In this document: in pieces, positions 49,913 through 58,220 of the stretch
How the letters are laid out: every line of letters begins with the position of its first letter
Numbering within the stretch: the stretch's first letter is position 1
DNA from: an uncultured Pelagibacteraceae bacterium
GTDB taxonomy: Bacteria; Pseudomonadota; Alphaproteobacteria; Pelagibacterales; Pelagibacteraceae
Reading direction: 5' to 3'
DNA: 64,000 bases
NCBI GenBank assembly: GCA_902570125.1
Contig: CACFXK010000003.1
Location: forward strand, 38,849 to 102,848
Program-made: the position numbers and the translations under genes
The notes under the pieces: model-generated
What the model was told of the DNA's origin: nothing
What the model saw: only the letters and a program-made list of their open reading frames with translations
The model's database searches: none

Positions 49913-49953
49913 GCATATTTGTTCTACTATTTTTATTAATGTTTTGAGGTTAT

Positions 49954-50427
49954 TTGATAGATATAGTTAGTATTTTAGTTGCTGGGATATTTTCATGCAT
50001 AATTCTTGATATTTTAGGTTATTTACTCAAATTAATGGGTATTCCAGAACCATCGTGGGGAATTGTAGGAAGATGGACTTATTATATGCTTAAAAATGCT
50101 ACTTTTTATAACCCAAATATTGCTCATATGCCTAATTTTAGGTATGAAGTTTTACTTGGTTGGATTTTTCACTATTATGTATCGATTTGTTGGGCTGTAA
50201 TCTATTATTTTTGCTTTTTAATGATAGGTCTAAAAATGACATATTTTTCAGGCTTTATATTTGGAGCTCTCACAACACTTGCTCCATTACTGATATTTTT
50301 ACCATTTACAGGACAGGGAGTGTTTGCAAATAAGACTGGAATACCCATTAAAACATCAATTATGTTTCTAATCAGACACTCAATTTATGGAATTGCTATG
50401 TATGAAGGCTTTAGATGGTTTAGTTAA
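49954..50427 (+). CDS. DUF2938-like membrane protein
   Basis: 157 residues with about four membrane segments. 'WGIVGRWTYYMLKNATFYNPNIA', 'EVLLGWIFHYYVSICWAVIYYF', 'PFTGQGVFANKTGIP' and 'LIRHSIYGIAMYEGF' correspond in order to the DUF2938 pattern (GRW, GW..HY..GI, P..G.G.a..ktp, H...G...Y). Function unknown. TTG start at 49954 has GAGGT three bases upstream; no ATG gives the conserved N-terminus. Confidence 0.72.
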   Translation: MIDIVSILVAGIFSCIILDILGYLLKLMGIPEPSWGIVGRWTYYMLKNATFYNPNIAHMPNFRYEVLLGWIFHYYVSICWAVIYYFCFLMIGLKMTYFSGFIFGALTTLAPLLIFLPFTGQGVFANKTGIPIKTSIMFLIRHSIYGIAMYEGFRWFS

Positions 50428-50469
50428 AGCTTTAGATTAAGTTATCCCCATTATTCAACCCTGTGAAAA

Positions 50470-50722
50470 ACCTAGTATATTCAACGAGAAAGTGATACAT
50501 ACAACCTACTCTATCTGATACTGTAAAAAATGAATTAAGAGGCAACTCTTAACTGACCATCTGGGGAAAAACCGAGAGGTTCAAGCCCAGAGGGCAGAAA
50601 GCCTTGCAGAGTAGCGCTAAAATTGTAAGGTGGAGGGCATGGCGGTAGCGCATACAACGACGTGCCAAAAACTACTGTTCTTTGTACCTAAAAAGGTGCA
50701 AGGAAACAGGGTTTTTATCTTT
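50470..50722 (+). ncRNA. Candidate structured RNA upstream of ogt (family not recognised)
   Basis: A GC-richer block in very AT-rich DNA without an open frame. Helices seen: 50535-50552 (7 bp, GCAA tetraloop); 50560-50591 (TCTGGG/CCCAGA outer, AACC/GGTT inner, GAGA tetraloop); CCTTGCA 50602-50608 with TGTAAGG 50624-50630; GGCATG 50636-50641 with CGTGCC 50661-50666; and a terminator-like hairpin 50675-50709. CTACTCT (50506-50512) can pair with AGAGTAG (50608-50614), which lies in the loop of the third helix, giving a pseudoknot. Limits are approximate. It is not RNase P RNA, tmRNA, SRP RNA or any riboswitch that I recognise. Confidence 0.6.
50675..50722 (+). terminator. Terminator-like hairpin directly before ogt
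   Basis: CTGTT-CTT-TGTACCT (50675-50689), an AAAA loop (50690-50693), then AGGTGCA-AGG-A-AACAG (50694-50709): about 15 pairs with one bulged A and two G-U pairs. It is followed by GGTTTTTATCTTTT (50710-50723). It ends one base before the ogt ATG (50724), so it can act as the 3' end of the RNA or as an attenuator of ogt. Confidence 0.6.
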
Positions 50723-50723
50723 T

Positions 50724-50999
50724 ATGATTCTTAAAGGCACAAAATTTCAATTGAGAGTATGGAAATACCTTAAATCTATTCCTAAAGGAGAATTAAGGAC
50801 TTATTCTGAAGTAGCAATAGCAATCAAAAGGCCAAAAGCAGTACGAGCTGTAGCAAATGCCATAGGAAAAAATCCTTATGCTCCAAAAATACCTTGTCAT
50901 CGGGTAATAAGATCAGATGGCTCTTTAGGTAGTTATTCAGGTAAAGGCGGGATAAATACCAAGAGAAAATTGCTAAAATTAGAAGGTATTTTGCTCTAA
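50724..50999 (+). CDS. ogt: Methylated-DNA--protein-cysteine methyltransferase, single-domain
   Basis: 91 residues: only the DNA-binding/active-site domain of Ogt/MGMT. 'FQLRVWKYLKSIPKGELRTYSEVA' is the helix-turn-helix, with the Arg finger in 'KAVRAVANAIGKNP'. The acceptor cysteine is in 'IPCHRVIRSDGSLGSYSGG'-type sequence ('IPCHRVIRSDG', Cys 58). Cys is kept, so this is not a Trp-type alkyltransferase-like protein. A TTG at 50682 in frame lies within the hairpin and is unlikely. Repairs O6-alkylguanine by suicide transfer. Confidence 0.9.
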   Translation: MILKGTKFQLRVWKYLKSIPKGELRTYSEVAIAIKRPKAVRAVANAIGKNPYAPKIPCHRVIRSDGSLGSYSGKGGINTKRKLLKLEGILL

Positions 51000-51522
51000 A
51001 AATGTTAAATACCAAGGTTTTTTTATAAATATACAATATTTAGTATTGATTTTATAATATCACCTATAAGTTGCACCATAAAATTACAAATGCTTAAAAT
51101 AGACCCAATTTTGGGCTTTTAAACGGTATATTCGAATATTGCAGAGCTATTTCAAAATCAGCTTTTTTCCCCTAAAAAATTTAATTATGATTATTTAAAA
51201 AATTTAATAAAATGTCATTAAACATGTAATTATCGAAAATATTCCCATATTTGCTTATTTTTTAAGTTATTTATCACTAAGTTTTAATAATTCTAATTTT
51301 ATTTATAAGCTGGTATTTATTCCCCACTCTATTCTCATCAGATATTGTCTAATTTGGAAAAAATTATGAATTAATTCATTAAAAATAAGACTTTTTTTAC
51401 GATATTAATTATTAAGATAAATAAATGAAAATTTTTCTATAATTGCATTAATATAAAAAAACTTTAAATTTCGGTATTATATAACATTAACTTAAAGTAA
51501 TACATTAATATATTAGTAAATA
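51000..51522. other. Gene-free AT-rich stretch of 523 bp
   Basis: No plausible coding frame on either strand and no tRNA-like structure. It contains a perfect 12-bp palindrome ATATTCGAATAT (51128-51139) and a near match (10/11) to the recombinase-site arm (51230-51240). Near the right end are the inverted arms AAGTAATA (51495-51502) and TATTACTT (51521-51528), which straddle the stop codon of the minus-strand transporter and may end its transcript. Otherwise I see nothing. Confidence 0.6.
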
Positions 51523-52383
51523 TTACTTACCTAAATAAAGTCTTGATAAGTAATATTCTCTTCTTGAAATATAAATACCACAAAGGACTATTATAGAAAG
51601 ACCTAAATATGTCAAATTATCTGGCAATTCTTTAAATATATAATAACTGAGCAAAATATTAGTAATAATTTCAGTATAGCCAAGGGGAGCTAATTTAGAA
51701 GCATCAGCGTATTTAAGAGACAAAATGATAAAAAGGTGGGCAATAGCTGCTATAAAGCCAATTAAAGCCATCATAATCCACTGACTATTTGATGGCTGTA
51801 TCCAAACACCGGGCATAAATAAAGACATGACAATAGTCCCTACTGTGCCAGCAAATAATAAAGTTAATAGAGAATTATCAGAGGTACTTAATTTTCTTGT
51901 AATAATTAAATAAAAACCATAGCAAATACCATTACCCAAGGCTGCTAATGTAGCTAAATTAATCTCTATAAATCCAGGTCTAATAACAATTAAGGTACCA
52001 ATAAATCCCATGGATACAGCTGTCCACCTTCTTAAGCCTACTTTTTCGTTTAAAAAAAAGGGGGAAAATGCGGTTACACAAATTGGGGCTACAAATGCTA
52101 GTGTTAAGGCCTTAGGTAAAGAAATCTCAGATATTGCAAAAAAAAATAAATATGTTGAAAATACAAAAATTAATCCTCTAATCAATTGAAGCATAGGTTT
52201 TTTACTCCAAACCATGGATTTTCTATCAAAAAAAAGCATTATTGAGAGTGCAAAAACAACTGTGAAAAAATATCTAGCCCAAGTAATTTGCAAAACATCC
52301 ATAGATGAACTTAAATATTTTGCCAAAGCATCCATAAATGGAACAATCATCCAAGCTGATGCATTGAGAATAACAGCCTTCAT
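51523..52383 (-). CDS. EamA/DMT-family transporter
   Basis: 286 residues, ten predicted membrane helices in two repeats of the drug/metabolite transporter superfamily. 'VLQITWARYFFTVVFALSIM', 'KALTLAFVAPICVTAFSPFFLNEKVGLRRW' and, in the second half, 'YADASKLAPLGYTEIITNILLSYYIFKELPDNLTYLG' are typical. The substrate is unknown. It follows the AEC transporter by 16 bp on the same strand. Confidence 0.88.
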   Translation of the reverse strand: MKAVILNASAWMIVPFMDALAKYLSSSMDVLQITWARYFFTVVFALSIMLFFDRKSMVWSKKPMLQLIRGLIFVFSTYLFFFAISEISLPKALTLAFVAPICVTAFSPFFLNEKVGLRRWTAVSMGFIGTLIVIRPGFIEINLATLAALGNGICYGFYLIITRKLSTSDNSLLTLLFAGTVGTIVMSLFMPGVWIQPSNSQWIMMALIGFIAAIAHLFIILSLKYADASKLAPLGYTEIITNILLSYYIFKELPDNLTYLGLSIIVLCGIYISRREYYLSRLYLGK

Positions 52384-52399
52384 ATGAAAATCTTATCTC

Positions 52400-53299
52400 T
52401 TAATTAAAGTATTTTAAAGCAAAGAATACTGTTATAGGTACAGTTACAAGAGACATTAAAGTTGAAACAACTATTGTGCTAGATATGTTATCAACAATTT
52501 CCTTAGGCGAATACATTGAAGCAACAAGATAACAAAGTATTGCACTTGGCATAGATGACTGAATTAAAAGAACACCAGCAGCAAACCCAGATAGATTAAA
52601 AAAAGAGATCAGGGCAAAGCCAATTAATGGTCCTATAATTACTCTTCCAGTAGATGTGATTAAAGCATCCTTAAAAGAAAAAACTCTCATTTGTGTCAAT
52701 GAAACACCTAAAGACATTAAAATCATTACAATCATTCCATAAGCTAGGAGCATGACAGTATTTAAAACAAAAATTGGCAAAGGTATTTCGTAATAAAGAA
52801 AAATAATCGTTGCAATTATTGCATAAAATGATGGACTTTTAATTATTACTTTTAAGTCGAACTCGCGTTTAGCTAAGAAAATATTAAGTGTAAAATGAAG
52901 AAGTACTACCAAAGAAGATATAGCTGCCGCAATACCCATACCCAATTTACCATATGCAAACAAACAAATTGGAATGCCCATGTTGCCTGTATTTGGTAAA
53001 AAAAATGTTGGTAATTCTCTTAAATAATCTTTTTTCATTAAAATTAAAAAAATCAGACCAACAATTAAAAAAGAGGATAATAGGATTACTGCATAGATAA
53101 AATACTCAGAAAACATTGCAAAAGTTACACCACTTGCAGATATAGAGAATATTACTATAGATGGTGTTCCAAAATTGGCAGAATAAGTGGTTATAAATGA
53201 TGTATCGAAATTTGGATTTTTTTTACCTAAAAAATATCCAATGCCAACTATAAAAAAAACTGGAAAAAGAACTTCAAATAATTTTATATAAAGTTCCAT
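52400..53299 (-). CDS. AEC (auxin efflux carrier) family transporter
   Basis: 299 residues with about ten membrane segments. 'LFEVLFPVFFIVGIGYFLGKK', 'FLPNTGNMGIPICLFAYG' with the central 'NTGNMGIP' motif and 'QSSMPSAILCYLVASMY' mark the AEC/BART superfamily. Bacterial members export or import organic acids; substrate unknown. The ATG overlaps the stop of hom by one base. Confidence 0.88.
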   Translation of the reverse strand: MELYIKLFEVLFPVFFIVGIGYFLGKKNPNFDTSFITTYSANFGTPSIVIFSISASGVTFAMFSEYFIYAVILLSSFLIVGLIFLILMKKDYLRELPTFFLPNTGNMGIPICLFAYGKLGMGIAAAISSLVVLLHFTLNIFLAKREFDLKVIIKSPSFYAIIATIIFLYYEIPLPIFVLNTVMLLAYGMIVMILMSLGVSLTQMRVFSFKDALITSTGRVIIGPLIGFALISFFNLSGFAAGVLLIQSSMPSAILCYLVASMYSPKEIVDNISSTIVVSTLMSLVTVPITVFFALKYFN

Positions 53300-54588
53300 T
53301 AAAATAATCGAATAAGAACAGGATTTTTAATAATATTTTTATTTGATTTAAATGATTTAATAGATCTTTTAGCGTCTAATTCATTTGCATTATGAGTAAT
53401 AAGAACAATCGAGGCTGTCTTACTTTTGTGATCAGGTATTTGTATTAGTCTTTGAATAGAAATTTTATACTTCGCCAGAATGTTTGTTATAGAAGATAAA
53501 ACGCCTGGTTTATCTTTAACTTCTAATCTTAAATATAGAGAATTTGATGATTGGTCTTTATTAAATATTATAGGTTTTAATCTTTTATTTTTAGATATAC
53601 CAAAAGGATATTTTATATTTCCTCTCAATATAGATAATAAATCAGACATCAAAGCAGAGGATGTTGGTCCTGGACCAGCTCCCTCCCCTTGCAATACAGA
53701 TTCTCCAATAGGTGAACCATTTAATATAACAGCATTCATTACACCATCTACATTTCCTATATAAGAATCTTTTTTAACTAAACATGGATGAACTCTTTCA
53801 AAAATACTATTATTTATAACCTCAGTTATACCTAATAATTTTATTCTAAAATCTAACTGATCAGCAATTTTAATATCTGAATAATCTATGTTTTCAATAC
53901 CTTCCATTAAACATTCAGATTTTGAAATTTTCTTATTGAAAGCTAATGATGTCAAAATTTTTATTTTAGCTAACGCATCGTAACCGTTAAGATCTAATTT
54001 TGGATTTCCAGGTTCAGCATAACCAAGTTTCTGTGCCATCTTCAGAACATTTTTGAAACTATCTTTAGTTCTCTCCATTTCTGACATGATGTAGTTACAA
54101 GTACCGTTAAGTATGCCATAAACTTTTGTGATTTTATTTGTAGCCAAACCTTCCTTGATTGTTCTTACAATAGGAATACCGCCTGCAACAGATGCCTCAA
54201 ATTCTAAATTAACTTTATTTTTTTCAGCTAATTCTCCCAATTTATCACCATGTTTTGAAATTAAAGCTTTATTTGGAGTTATAACATGAATTTTATTTTT
54301 AAGAGCTGTCTCAATAATTTTTTTTGATATACCATCTGATAAACCTATAGCTTCGATTACTATATCTAAGTTTTTAATCTTCAAAATATCTAGAGGATTT
54401 GAATAAAAAATTTTCTTATTAATTTTAAATTTTCTTTTCTTATTTTTATTTTTAGCCGATATAGCTATAACCTCAATTCTCTTTCCAGTTTTAGTTTCAA
54501 TATCTTTCTTTTTTGTATTTAACTCATTTAAAATATATGATCCAATTTGACCAAGTCCAATAACAGCAATATTTATATTTTTATTCAT
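53299..54588 (-). CDS. hom: Homoserine dehydrogenase
   Basis: 429 residues. Reduces aspartate semialdehyde to homoserine. Rossmann motif 'VIGLGQIGSYIL', 'VTPNKALISKHG', 'VAGGIPIVRTIKEGL', 'GILNGTCNYIMSEM' and 'GYAEPGNPKLDLNGYDALAK' are canonical. A C-terminal ACT domain starts at 'YLRLEVKDKPGVLSSITNILA', consistent with feedback by threonine. It supplies homoserine for the metY genes at 57-60 kb. Confidence 0.95.
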   Translation of the reverse strand: MNKNINIAVIGLGQIGSYILNELNTKKKDIETKTGKRIEVIAISAKNKNKKRKFKINKKIFYSNPLDILKIKNLDIVIEAIGLSDGISKKIIETALKNKIHVITPNKALISKHGDKLGELAEKNKVNLEFEASVAGGIPIVRTIKEGLATNKITKVYGILNGTCNYIMSEMERTKDSFKNVLKMAQKLGYAEPGNPKLDLNGYDALAKIKILTSLAFNKKISKSECLMEGIENIDYSDIKIADQLDFRIKLLGITEVINNSIFERVHPCLVKKDSYIGNVDGVMNAVILNGSPIGESVLQGEGAGPGPTSSALMSDLLSILRGNIKYPFGISKNKRLKPIIFNKDQSSNSLYLRLEVKDKPGVLSSITNILAKYKISIQRLIQIPDHKSKTASIVLITHNANELDAKRSIKSFKSNKNIIKNPVLIRLF

Positions 54589-54592
54589 TAAA

Positions 54593-54799
54593 TTAATCTA
54601 ATTTAGGAAAATCGCTGATTTTACCAAATTTAATAACATTTTTTTTAAATTCTTCAAAAGATGTTTCATTTTCAAAGTTTAATTTCGAAATATCTTTGTC
54701 AGCACTGTCTTTTTCAATATTCCACATAGAAACAGGATGATTTAGTGAACAATGTGATAATGAAAATATTAATAAAATTATAAAGATATATTTAAACAT
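54593..54799 (-). CDS. Small predicted lipoprotein
   Basis: 68 residues. The signal 'MFKYIFIILLIFSLSHC' ends in a lipobox-like LSHC, so the mature protein would be about 50 residues with a lipidated Cys 17. The rest is polar and unrecognised. The start overlaps the end of argC by 8 bp and hom follows after 4 bp, so it is co-transcribed with amino-acid genes, without evident functional link. Confidence 0.65.
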   Translation of the reverse strand: MFKYIFIILLIFSLSHCSLNHPVSMWNIEKDSADKDISKLNFENETSFEEFKKNVIKFGKISDFPKLD

Positions 54800-55817
54800 T
54801 TAGACCTTCGCTCTGATTAAAACCATAATAATTATTCATATTTTGTACAGCTTGACCTCCACCACCTTTAATCAAATTATCAATTGCAGACAATATTATT
54901 ATTTTATCTTTATATTTGCTTTTACATACAGAAATAAAGCAATTATTAGTGTTGATAACATCATTAGTACTTAAGAAAGAATTTATTTTACAAATTTTTA
55001 TAAATTTATGATTCTTATATTGGACATTTAGAACATTAATTATTTTGTTTACGTTAATGCCCTTTTTTAAATCAACATAAATAGTGCTTAAAATTCCTCT
55101 AAACATCGGTGTAAGATGAGGTGTAAAATGAAATTTATTTTTTTTGCCAGTTTTAAGATCAAGCTCTTGTTGAATTTCAGAATTATGTCTATGATTTGCT
55201 AACCCATAAGCACTCAAAGACTCATATAAATTTTTATCTTTATATTCTTTATGTACTCCTCTACCTGCTCCGGAATAACCAGATTTCGAGTCAATAATAA
55301 TTGTTTGATTATTAATCATGTTTTTTTTTATTAACGGGATTAATGGAATTAATACAGATGTAGGATAGCATCCAGGACAAGATACTATTGAAAATTTTTT
55401 TATTAATTGTCCACTAATTTCGGGTATAGAATAAATACTTTTTTTTATTTGATTTATAGCTTTATGTTTAATTTTGTACCACTTTTCATAATCCTTTTTA
55501 TGATTAAGTCTAAAATCAGCTGCTAGATCTATTAGTAAGTTATTTTTATTTAAAAATTTTGAAATAGATTGAGCCTCACCATTTGGCAATGCTGTAAATA
55601 TTATATCCACATCTGATAAATATTCTTTTTTAAATTTTGAAATTTTTGGTAATTTATATTTTTTTAATTCTTGCTCAAAGGAATCTATTTTTTTTCCAAC
55701 AGAAGTACTTCCACATAAATATTTAATATTTATTTTTTTATGTGTACATAGAAGTTTAGTTAATTGTAATCCTATATATCCAGTAGCACCACATATAAGA
55801 ACGTTTTTCTTACCCAT
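54792..55817 (-). CDS. argC: N-acetyl-gamma-glutamyl-phosphate reductase
   Basis: 341 residues. Third step of arginine synthesis. 'ICGATGYIGLQLTKLL' binds NADP, 'DLAADFRLNHKKDYEKWY' and the catalytic Cys in 'SIVSCPGCYPTSVLIPL' are diagnostic, and the C-terminus has 'IDNLIKGGGGQAVQNMN'. It lies 33 bp downstream of rpsI on the same strand. Confidence 0.95.
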   Translation of the reverse strand: MGKKNVLICGATGYIGLQLTKLLCTHKKINIKYLCGSTSVGKKIDSFEQELKKYKLPKISKFKKEYLSDVDIIFTALPNGEAQSISKFLNKNNLLIDLAADFRLNHKKDYEKWYKIKHKAINQIKKSIYSIPEISGQLIKKFSIVSCPGCYPTSVLIPLIPLIKKNMINNQTIIIDSKSGYSGAGRGVHKEYKDKNLYESLSAYGLANHRHNSEIQQELDLKTGKKNKFHFTPHLTPMFRGILSTIYVDLKKGINVNKIINVLNVQYKNHKFIKICKINSFLSTNDVINTNNCFISVCKSKYKDKIIILSAIDNLIKGGGGQAVQNMNNYYGFNQSEGLNV

Positions 55818-55850
55818 AATTTAATATAACAGTTGAAATTTAAAAAGAAA

Positions 55851-56282
55851 TTATCTTTTAGAAAACTGGTAACTTTTTCTAGCTTTTGCTCTACCAGGTT
55901 TTTTTCTCTCTACAGATCTTGAATCTCTTGTCGTAAGTTTTTCTTTACGTAGCGTTGATTTTAATGTTTCATCAAATTTAAGTAAAGCTCTTGAAATACC
56001 ATGTACTAAGGCTCCAGCTTGACCAGTTTGTCCTCCACCTACAACTTTAGATCTAACATCGTAATCAGTTGATTGATTAATTATTTCAAAAGGTCTTAAA
56101 ATTTGCATTACATGATTAGCTCTTGGAAAATAGTCATTTAAAGATTTACCATTTACATAAAATTTACCCGAACCTTTTTTTAACCAGACTTTAGCTACAG
56201 ATTTTTTCCTTCTACCTGTTGCGTATTTACTATCTTTAAAGTCTAATTTTATTTTTGGTGTAGATGTTTGGGGAGTTTCCAT
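55851..56282 (-). CDS. rpsI: 30S ribosomal protein S9
   Basis: 143 residues, with a short extra N-terminus before the conserved 'ATGRRKKSVAKVWLKKGSGKF'. Also 'VVGGGQTGQAGALVHGISRALL' and the C-terminal 'RDSRSVERKKPGRAKARKSYQFSKR', the tail that reaches the P-site tRNA. Follows rplM after one base, the usual rplM-rpsI pair. Confidence 0.96.
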   Translation of the reverse strand: METPQTSTPKIKLDFKDSKYATGRRKKSVAKVWLKKGSGKFYVNGKSLNDYFPRANHVMQILRPFEIINQSTDYDVRSKVVGGGQTGQAGALVHGISRALLKFDETLKSTLRKEKLTTRDSRSVERKKPGRAKARKSYQFSKR

Positions 56283-56283
56283 A

Positions 56284-56742
56284 TTAATTTCTTACAACAT
56301 TTTTTTGATTAAGCTTACCAATTTCAATTATTTTTGGATTTTGAGCAGTGTGAGGGTGTTCTTCTCCAGAATAAATCTTTAGTTTAGTTAATTGTTTTTT
56401 CCCTAAAGCACCTGAGGGCAACATTCTTTTAACAGCTAACTTTAATACCTCACCCGGTTTTTTTTCACTCAATTTTTCAGGTGTTATTTCTTTAATACCA
56501 CCAGGGTATCCAGTGTGTCTGTAATATTTTTTATTTTGAAATTTATTTCCCGTAAATTTAATTTGGTCTACATTTTTGATTACAACAAAATCTCCATGGT
56601 CCATGTGAGGAGTATATGTTGTTTTGTTCTTCCCTCTTATAATTTTTGATACAACTGTTGCTAGTCTGCCTACAACGGCACCCGTGGCATCGATTTCAAA
56701 CCACTCGCTATTTATCTCATCTTTTTTAACAAACTTTGTCAT
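56284..56742 (-). CDS. rplM: 50S ribosomal protein L13
   Basis: 152 residues. 'WFEIDATGAVVGRLATVVSKIIRGKNK', 'DFVVIKNVDQIKFTGNK' and 'AVKRMLPSGALGKKQLTKLKIYSG' are the L13 motifs. It heads the rplM-rpsI pair. The 146-bp gap to the divergent metY gene holds promoters for both and the metY leader. Confidence 0.96.
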   Translation of the reverse strand: MTKFVKKDEINSEWFEIDATGAVVGRLATVVSKIIRGKNKTTYTPHMDHGDFVVIKNVDQIKFTGNKFQNKKYYRHTGYPGGIKEITPEKLSEKKPGEVLKLAVKRMLPSGALGKKQLTKLKIYSGEEHPHTAQNPKIIEIGKLNQKNVVRN

Positions 56743-56781
56743 GAATGCGGGATTAATACTTATAATTACTTATATTGTCAA

Positions 56782-56888
56782 ATTATTATATTTTAGTTGG
56801 ACTGAATGGTTGATTGAATTATGGCCATTTATTAGTAATAATAACGTGATAAAAACGAATTCACAAAATTATAAATTAAAGGAGCCTA
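56782..56888 (+). promoter_or_regulatory. Candidate pseudoknotted leader hiding the metY ribosome site
   Basis: ATTATTA (56782-56788) can pair with TAATAAT (56836-56842). In the enclosed loop, GGCCATTTA (56823-56831) can pair, with one bulge and one mismatch, with TAAAGGAGCC (56877-56886), which contains the ribosome site of the gene starting at 56889. This layout recalls SAM-II/SAM-V riboswitches, known before metY-type genes in marine alphaproteobacteria, and CGTGATAAA (56845-56853) resembles the conserved A-rich segment of SAM-II. The match is by eye only. Confidence 0.35.
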
Positions 56889-58220
56889 ATGAGTGATAAA
56901 AAAAAAGAATTGAAACCAAATACGTATAAATTTGATACCCTTAGTTTACATGCTGGTTATCAGCCACACAAAAATGCTGGCTCAAGACAAGTGCCAATAT
57001 ATCAAACCACATCATACCTTTTTGATGATGTTGATCACGCAGCTGCTCTTTTTAATTTAGAAAGAGGCGGACATATTTATAGTAGAATTTCAAATCCAAC
57101 TGTTGGTGTTTTAGAAGAAAGAGTTGCATCACTTGAGGGTGGTACAGCAGCATTAGCTACATCTTCAGGAATGAGTGCAATATTTTTGACAGTTATGACA
57201 TTATGTGAAGCAGGAGACCATTTAGTTGTATCATCTCAACTTTATGGAGGCACTGTAAACTTATTTAGATTAACTTTACCTAAATTTGGAATTAAATGTA
57301 CATTTGTTAAACCGAGAGATACTGAAGGATTTAAAAAAGCAATTCAAAAGAATACAAAAGGTATTTTTGGAGAACTTGTTGGAAATCCAGGCAATGAAAT
57401 AATGAACATGCCTGAAATTGCAAAAATTGCTCATGACGCTGGAATTCCATTGATGGTTGATGCAACTTATCAAACTCCTTATTTATGTAAACCGTTTGAG
57501 CATGGCGCTGATATAGTAATTCATTCACTAACAAAATGGATGGCAGGTCATGGATCTTCTATGGCGGGAATATTAGTTGAAGGTGGAAAATTTGATTGGA
57601 TGCAAAATGATAAATTTCCAACAATGACAAAACCTTATGAGGGATATCATGGATTATCTTTTGCAGAGGAATTTGGCCCAACTGCTTTTACAATGAAAGC
57701 TAGAGCTGAGGGTATGAGAGATTTTGGTCCTTGTTTAAGTCCTCAAAATGCATGGAATGTTTTACAAGGCATAGAAACTTTGTCAGTAAGAATGAAAAAA
57801 CATTGTTCAAATGCAGAAGAAATGGTTAAATATTTATCAAACCATGAAAGTGTTGCTTGGGTATCACATCCAAGTGCACCTAATCATCCAGATGCAGAGC
57901 TTGCTAATAAGTTACTTCCAAATGGCAAAGGTTCTATGATAGCATTTGGTATTAAAGGCGGAAAAGATGCTGGTGTTGCATTTATTAATAACGTAAAATT
58001 AGCATCACATTTGGCAAATGTAGGCGATACAAGGACTTTAGTTATCCATCCTGCATCTGGAACCCATTCACAAATGGATGAGGCAACTTTGAAGTTTGCT
58101 GGTTTATCCCACGACATGATTAGATTATCAGTAGGTATAGAAGACATTGATGATATAAAAAACGATTTCGAGATTGGTTTTAGAGCAGCTAGAAAACCAA
58201 GGCTTGTTTCAAATCAATGA
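56889..58220 (+). CDS. O-acetylhomoserine sulfhydrylase-like PLP enzyme, copy 1
   Basis: 443 residues. Cys/Met-metabolism PLP family: 'TLSLHAGYQPHKNAGSRQVPIYQTTSY', 'YSRISNPTVGVLEERVASLEGG', the PLP lysine in 'VIHSLTKWMAGHGSSMAG' and 'HPASGTHSQMDEA'. Likely joins O-acetylhomoserine with sulfide or methanethiol to give homocysteine or methionine. It differs from copy 2 (59097) around the PLP lysine ('KWMAGHG' against 'KFIGGHG'). The stop overlaps the hydrolase ATG. Confidence 0.88.
   Translation: MSDKKKELKPNTYKFDTLSLHAGYQPHKNAGSRQVPIYQTTSYLFDDVDHAAALFNLERGGHIYSRISNPTVGVLEERVASLEGGTAALATSSGMSAIFLTVMTLCEAGDHLVVSSQLYGGTVNLFRLTLPKFGIKCTFVKPRDTEGFKKAIQKNTKGIFGELVGNPGNEIMNMPEIAKIAHDAGIPLMVDATYQTPYLCKPFEHGADIVIHSLTKWMAGHGSSMAGILVEGGKFDWMQNDKFPTMTKPYEGYHGLSFAEEFGPTAFTMKARAEGMRDFGPCLSPQNAWNVLQGIETLSVRMKKHCSNAEEMVKYLSNHESVAWVSHPSAPNHPDAELANKLLPNGKGSMIAFGIKGGKDAGVAFINNVKLASHLANVGDTRTLVIHPASGTHSQMDEATLKFAGLSHDMIRLSVGIEDIDDIKNDFEIGFRAARKPRLVSNQ

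Noticed and set aside
50470..50722. RNase P RNA, tmRNA, SRP RNA, group I/II intron or cobalamin riboswitch
   Set aside because: The conserved cores (GAGGAAAGTCC, tRNA-like halves with tag frame, GGAAGGAGC, intron domain V or P7, B12 box) are not present.
50682..50723. TTG-started N-terminal extension of Ogt (14 residues)
   Set aside because: It lies entirely within the terminator-like hairpin and T-run and does not resemble the family.
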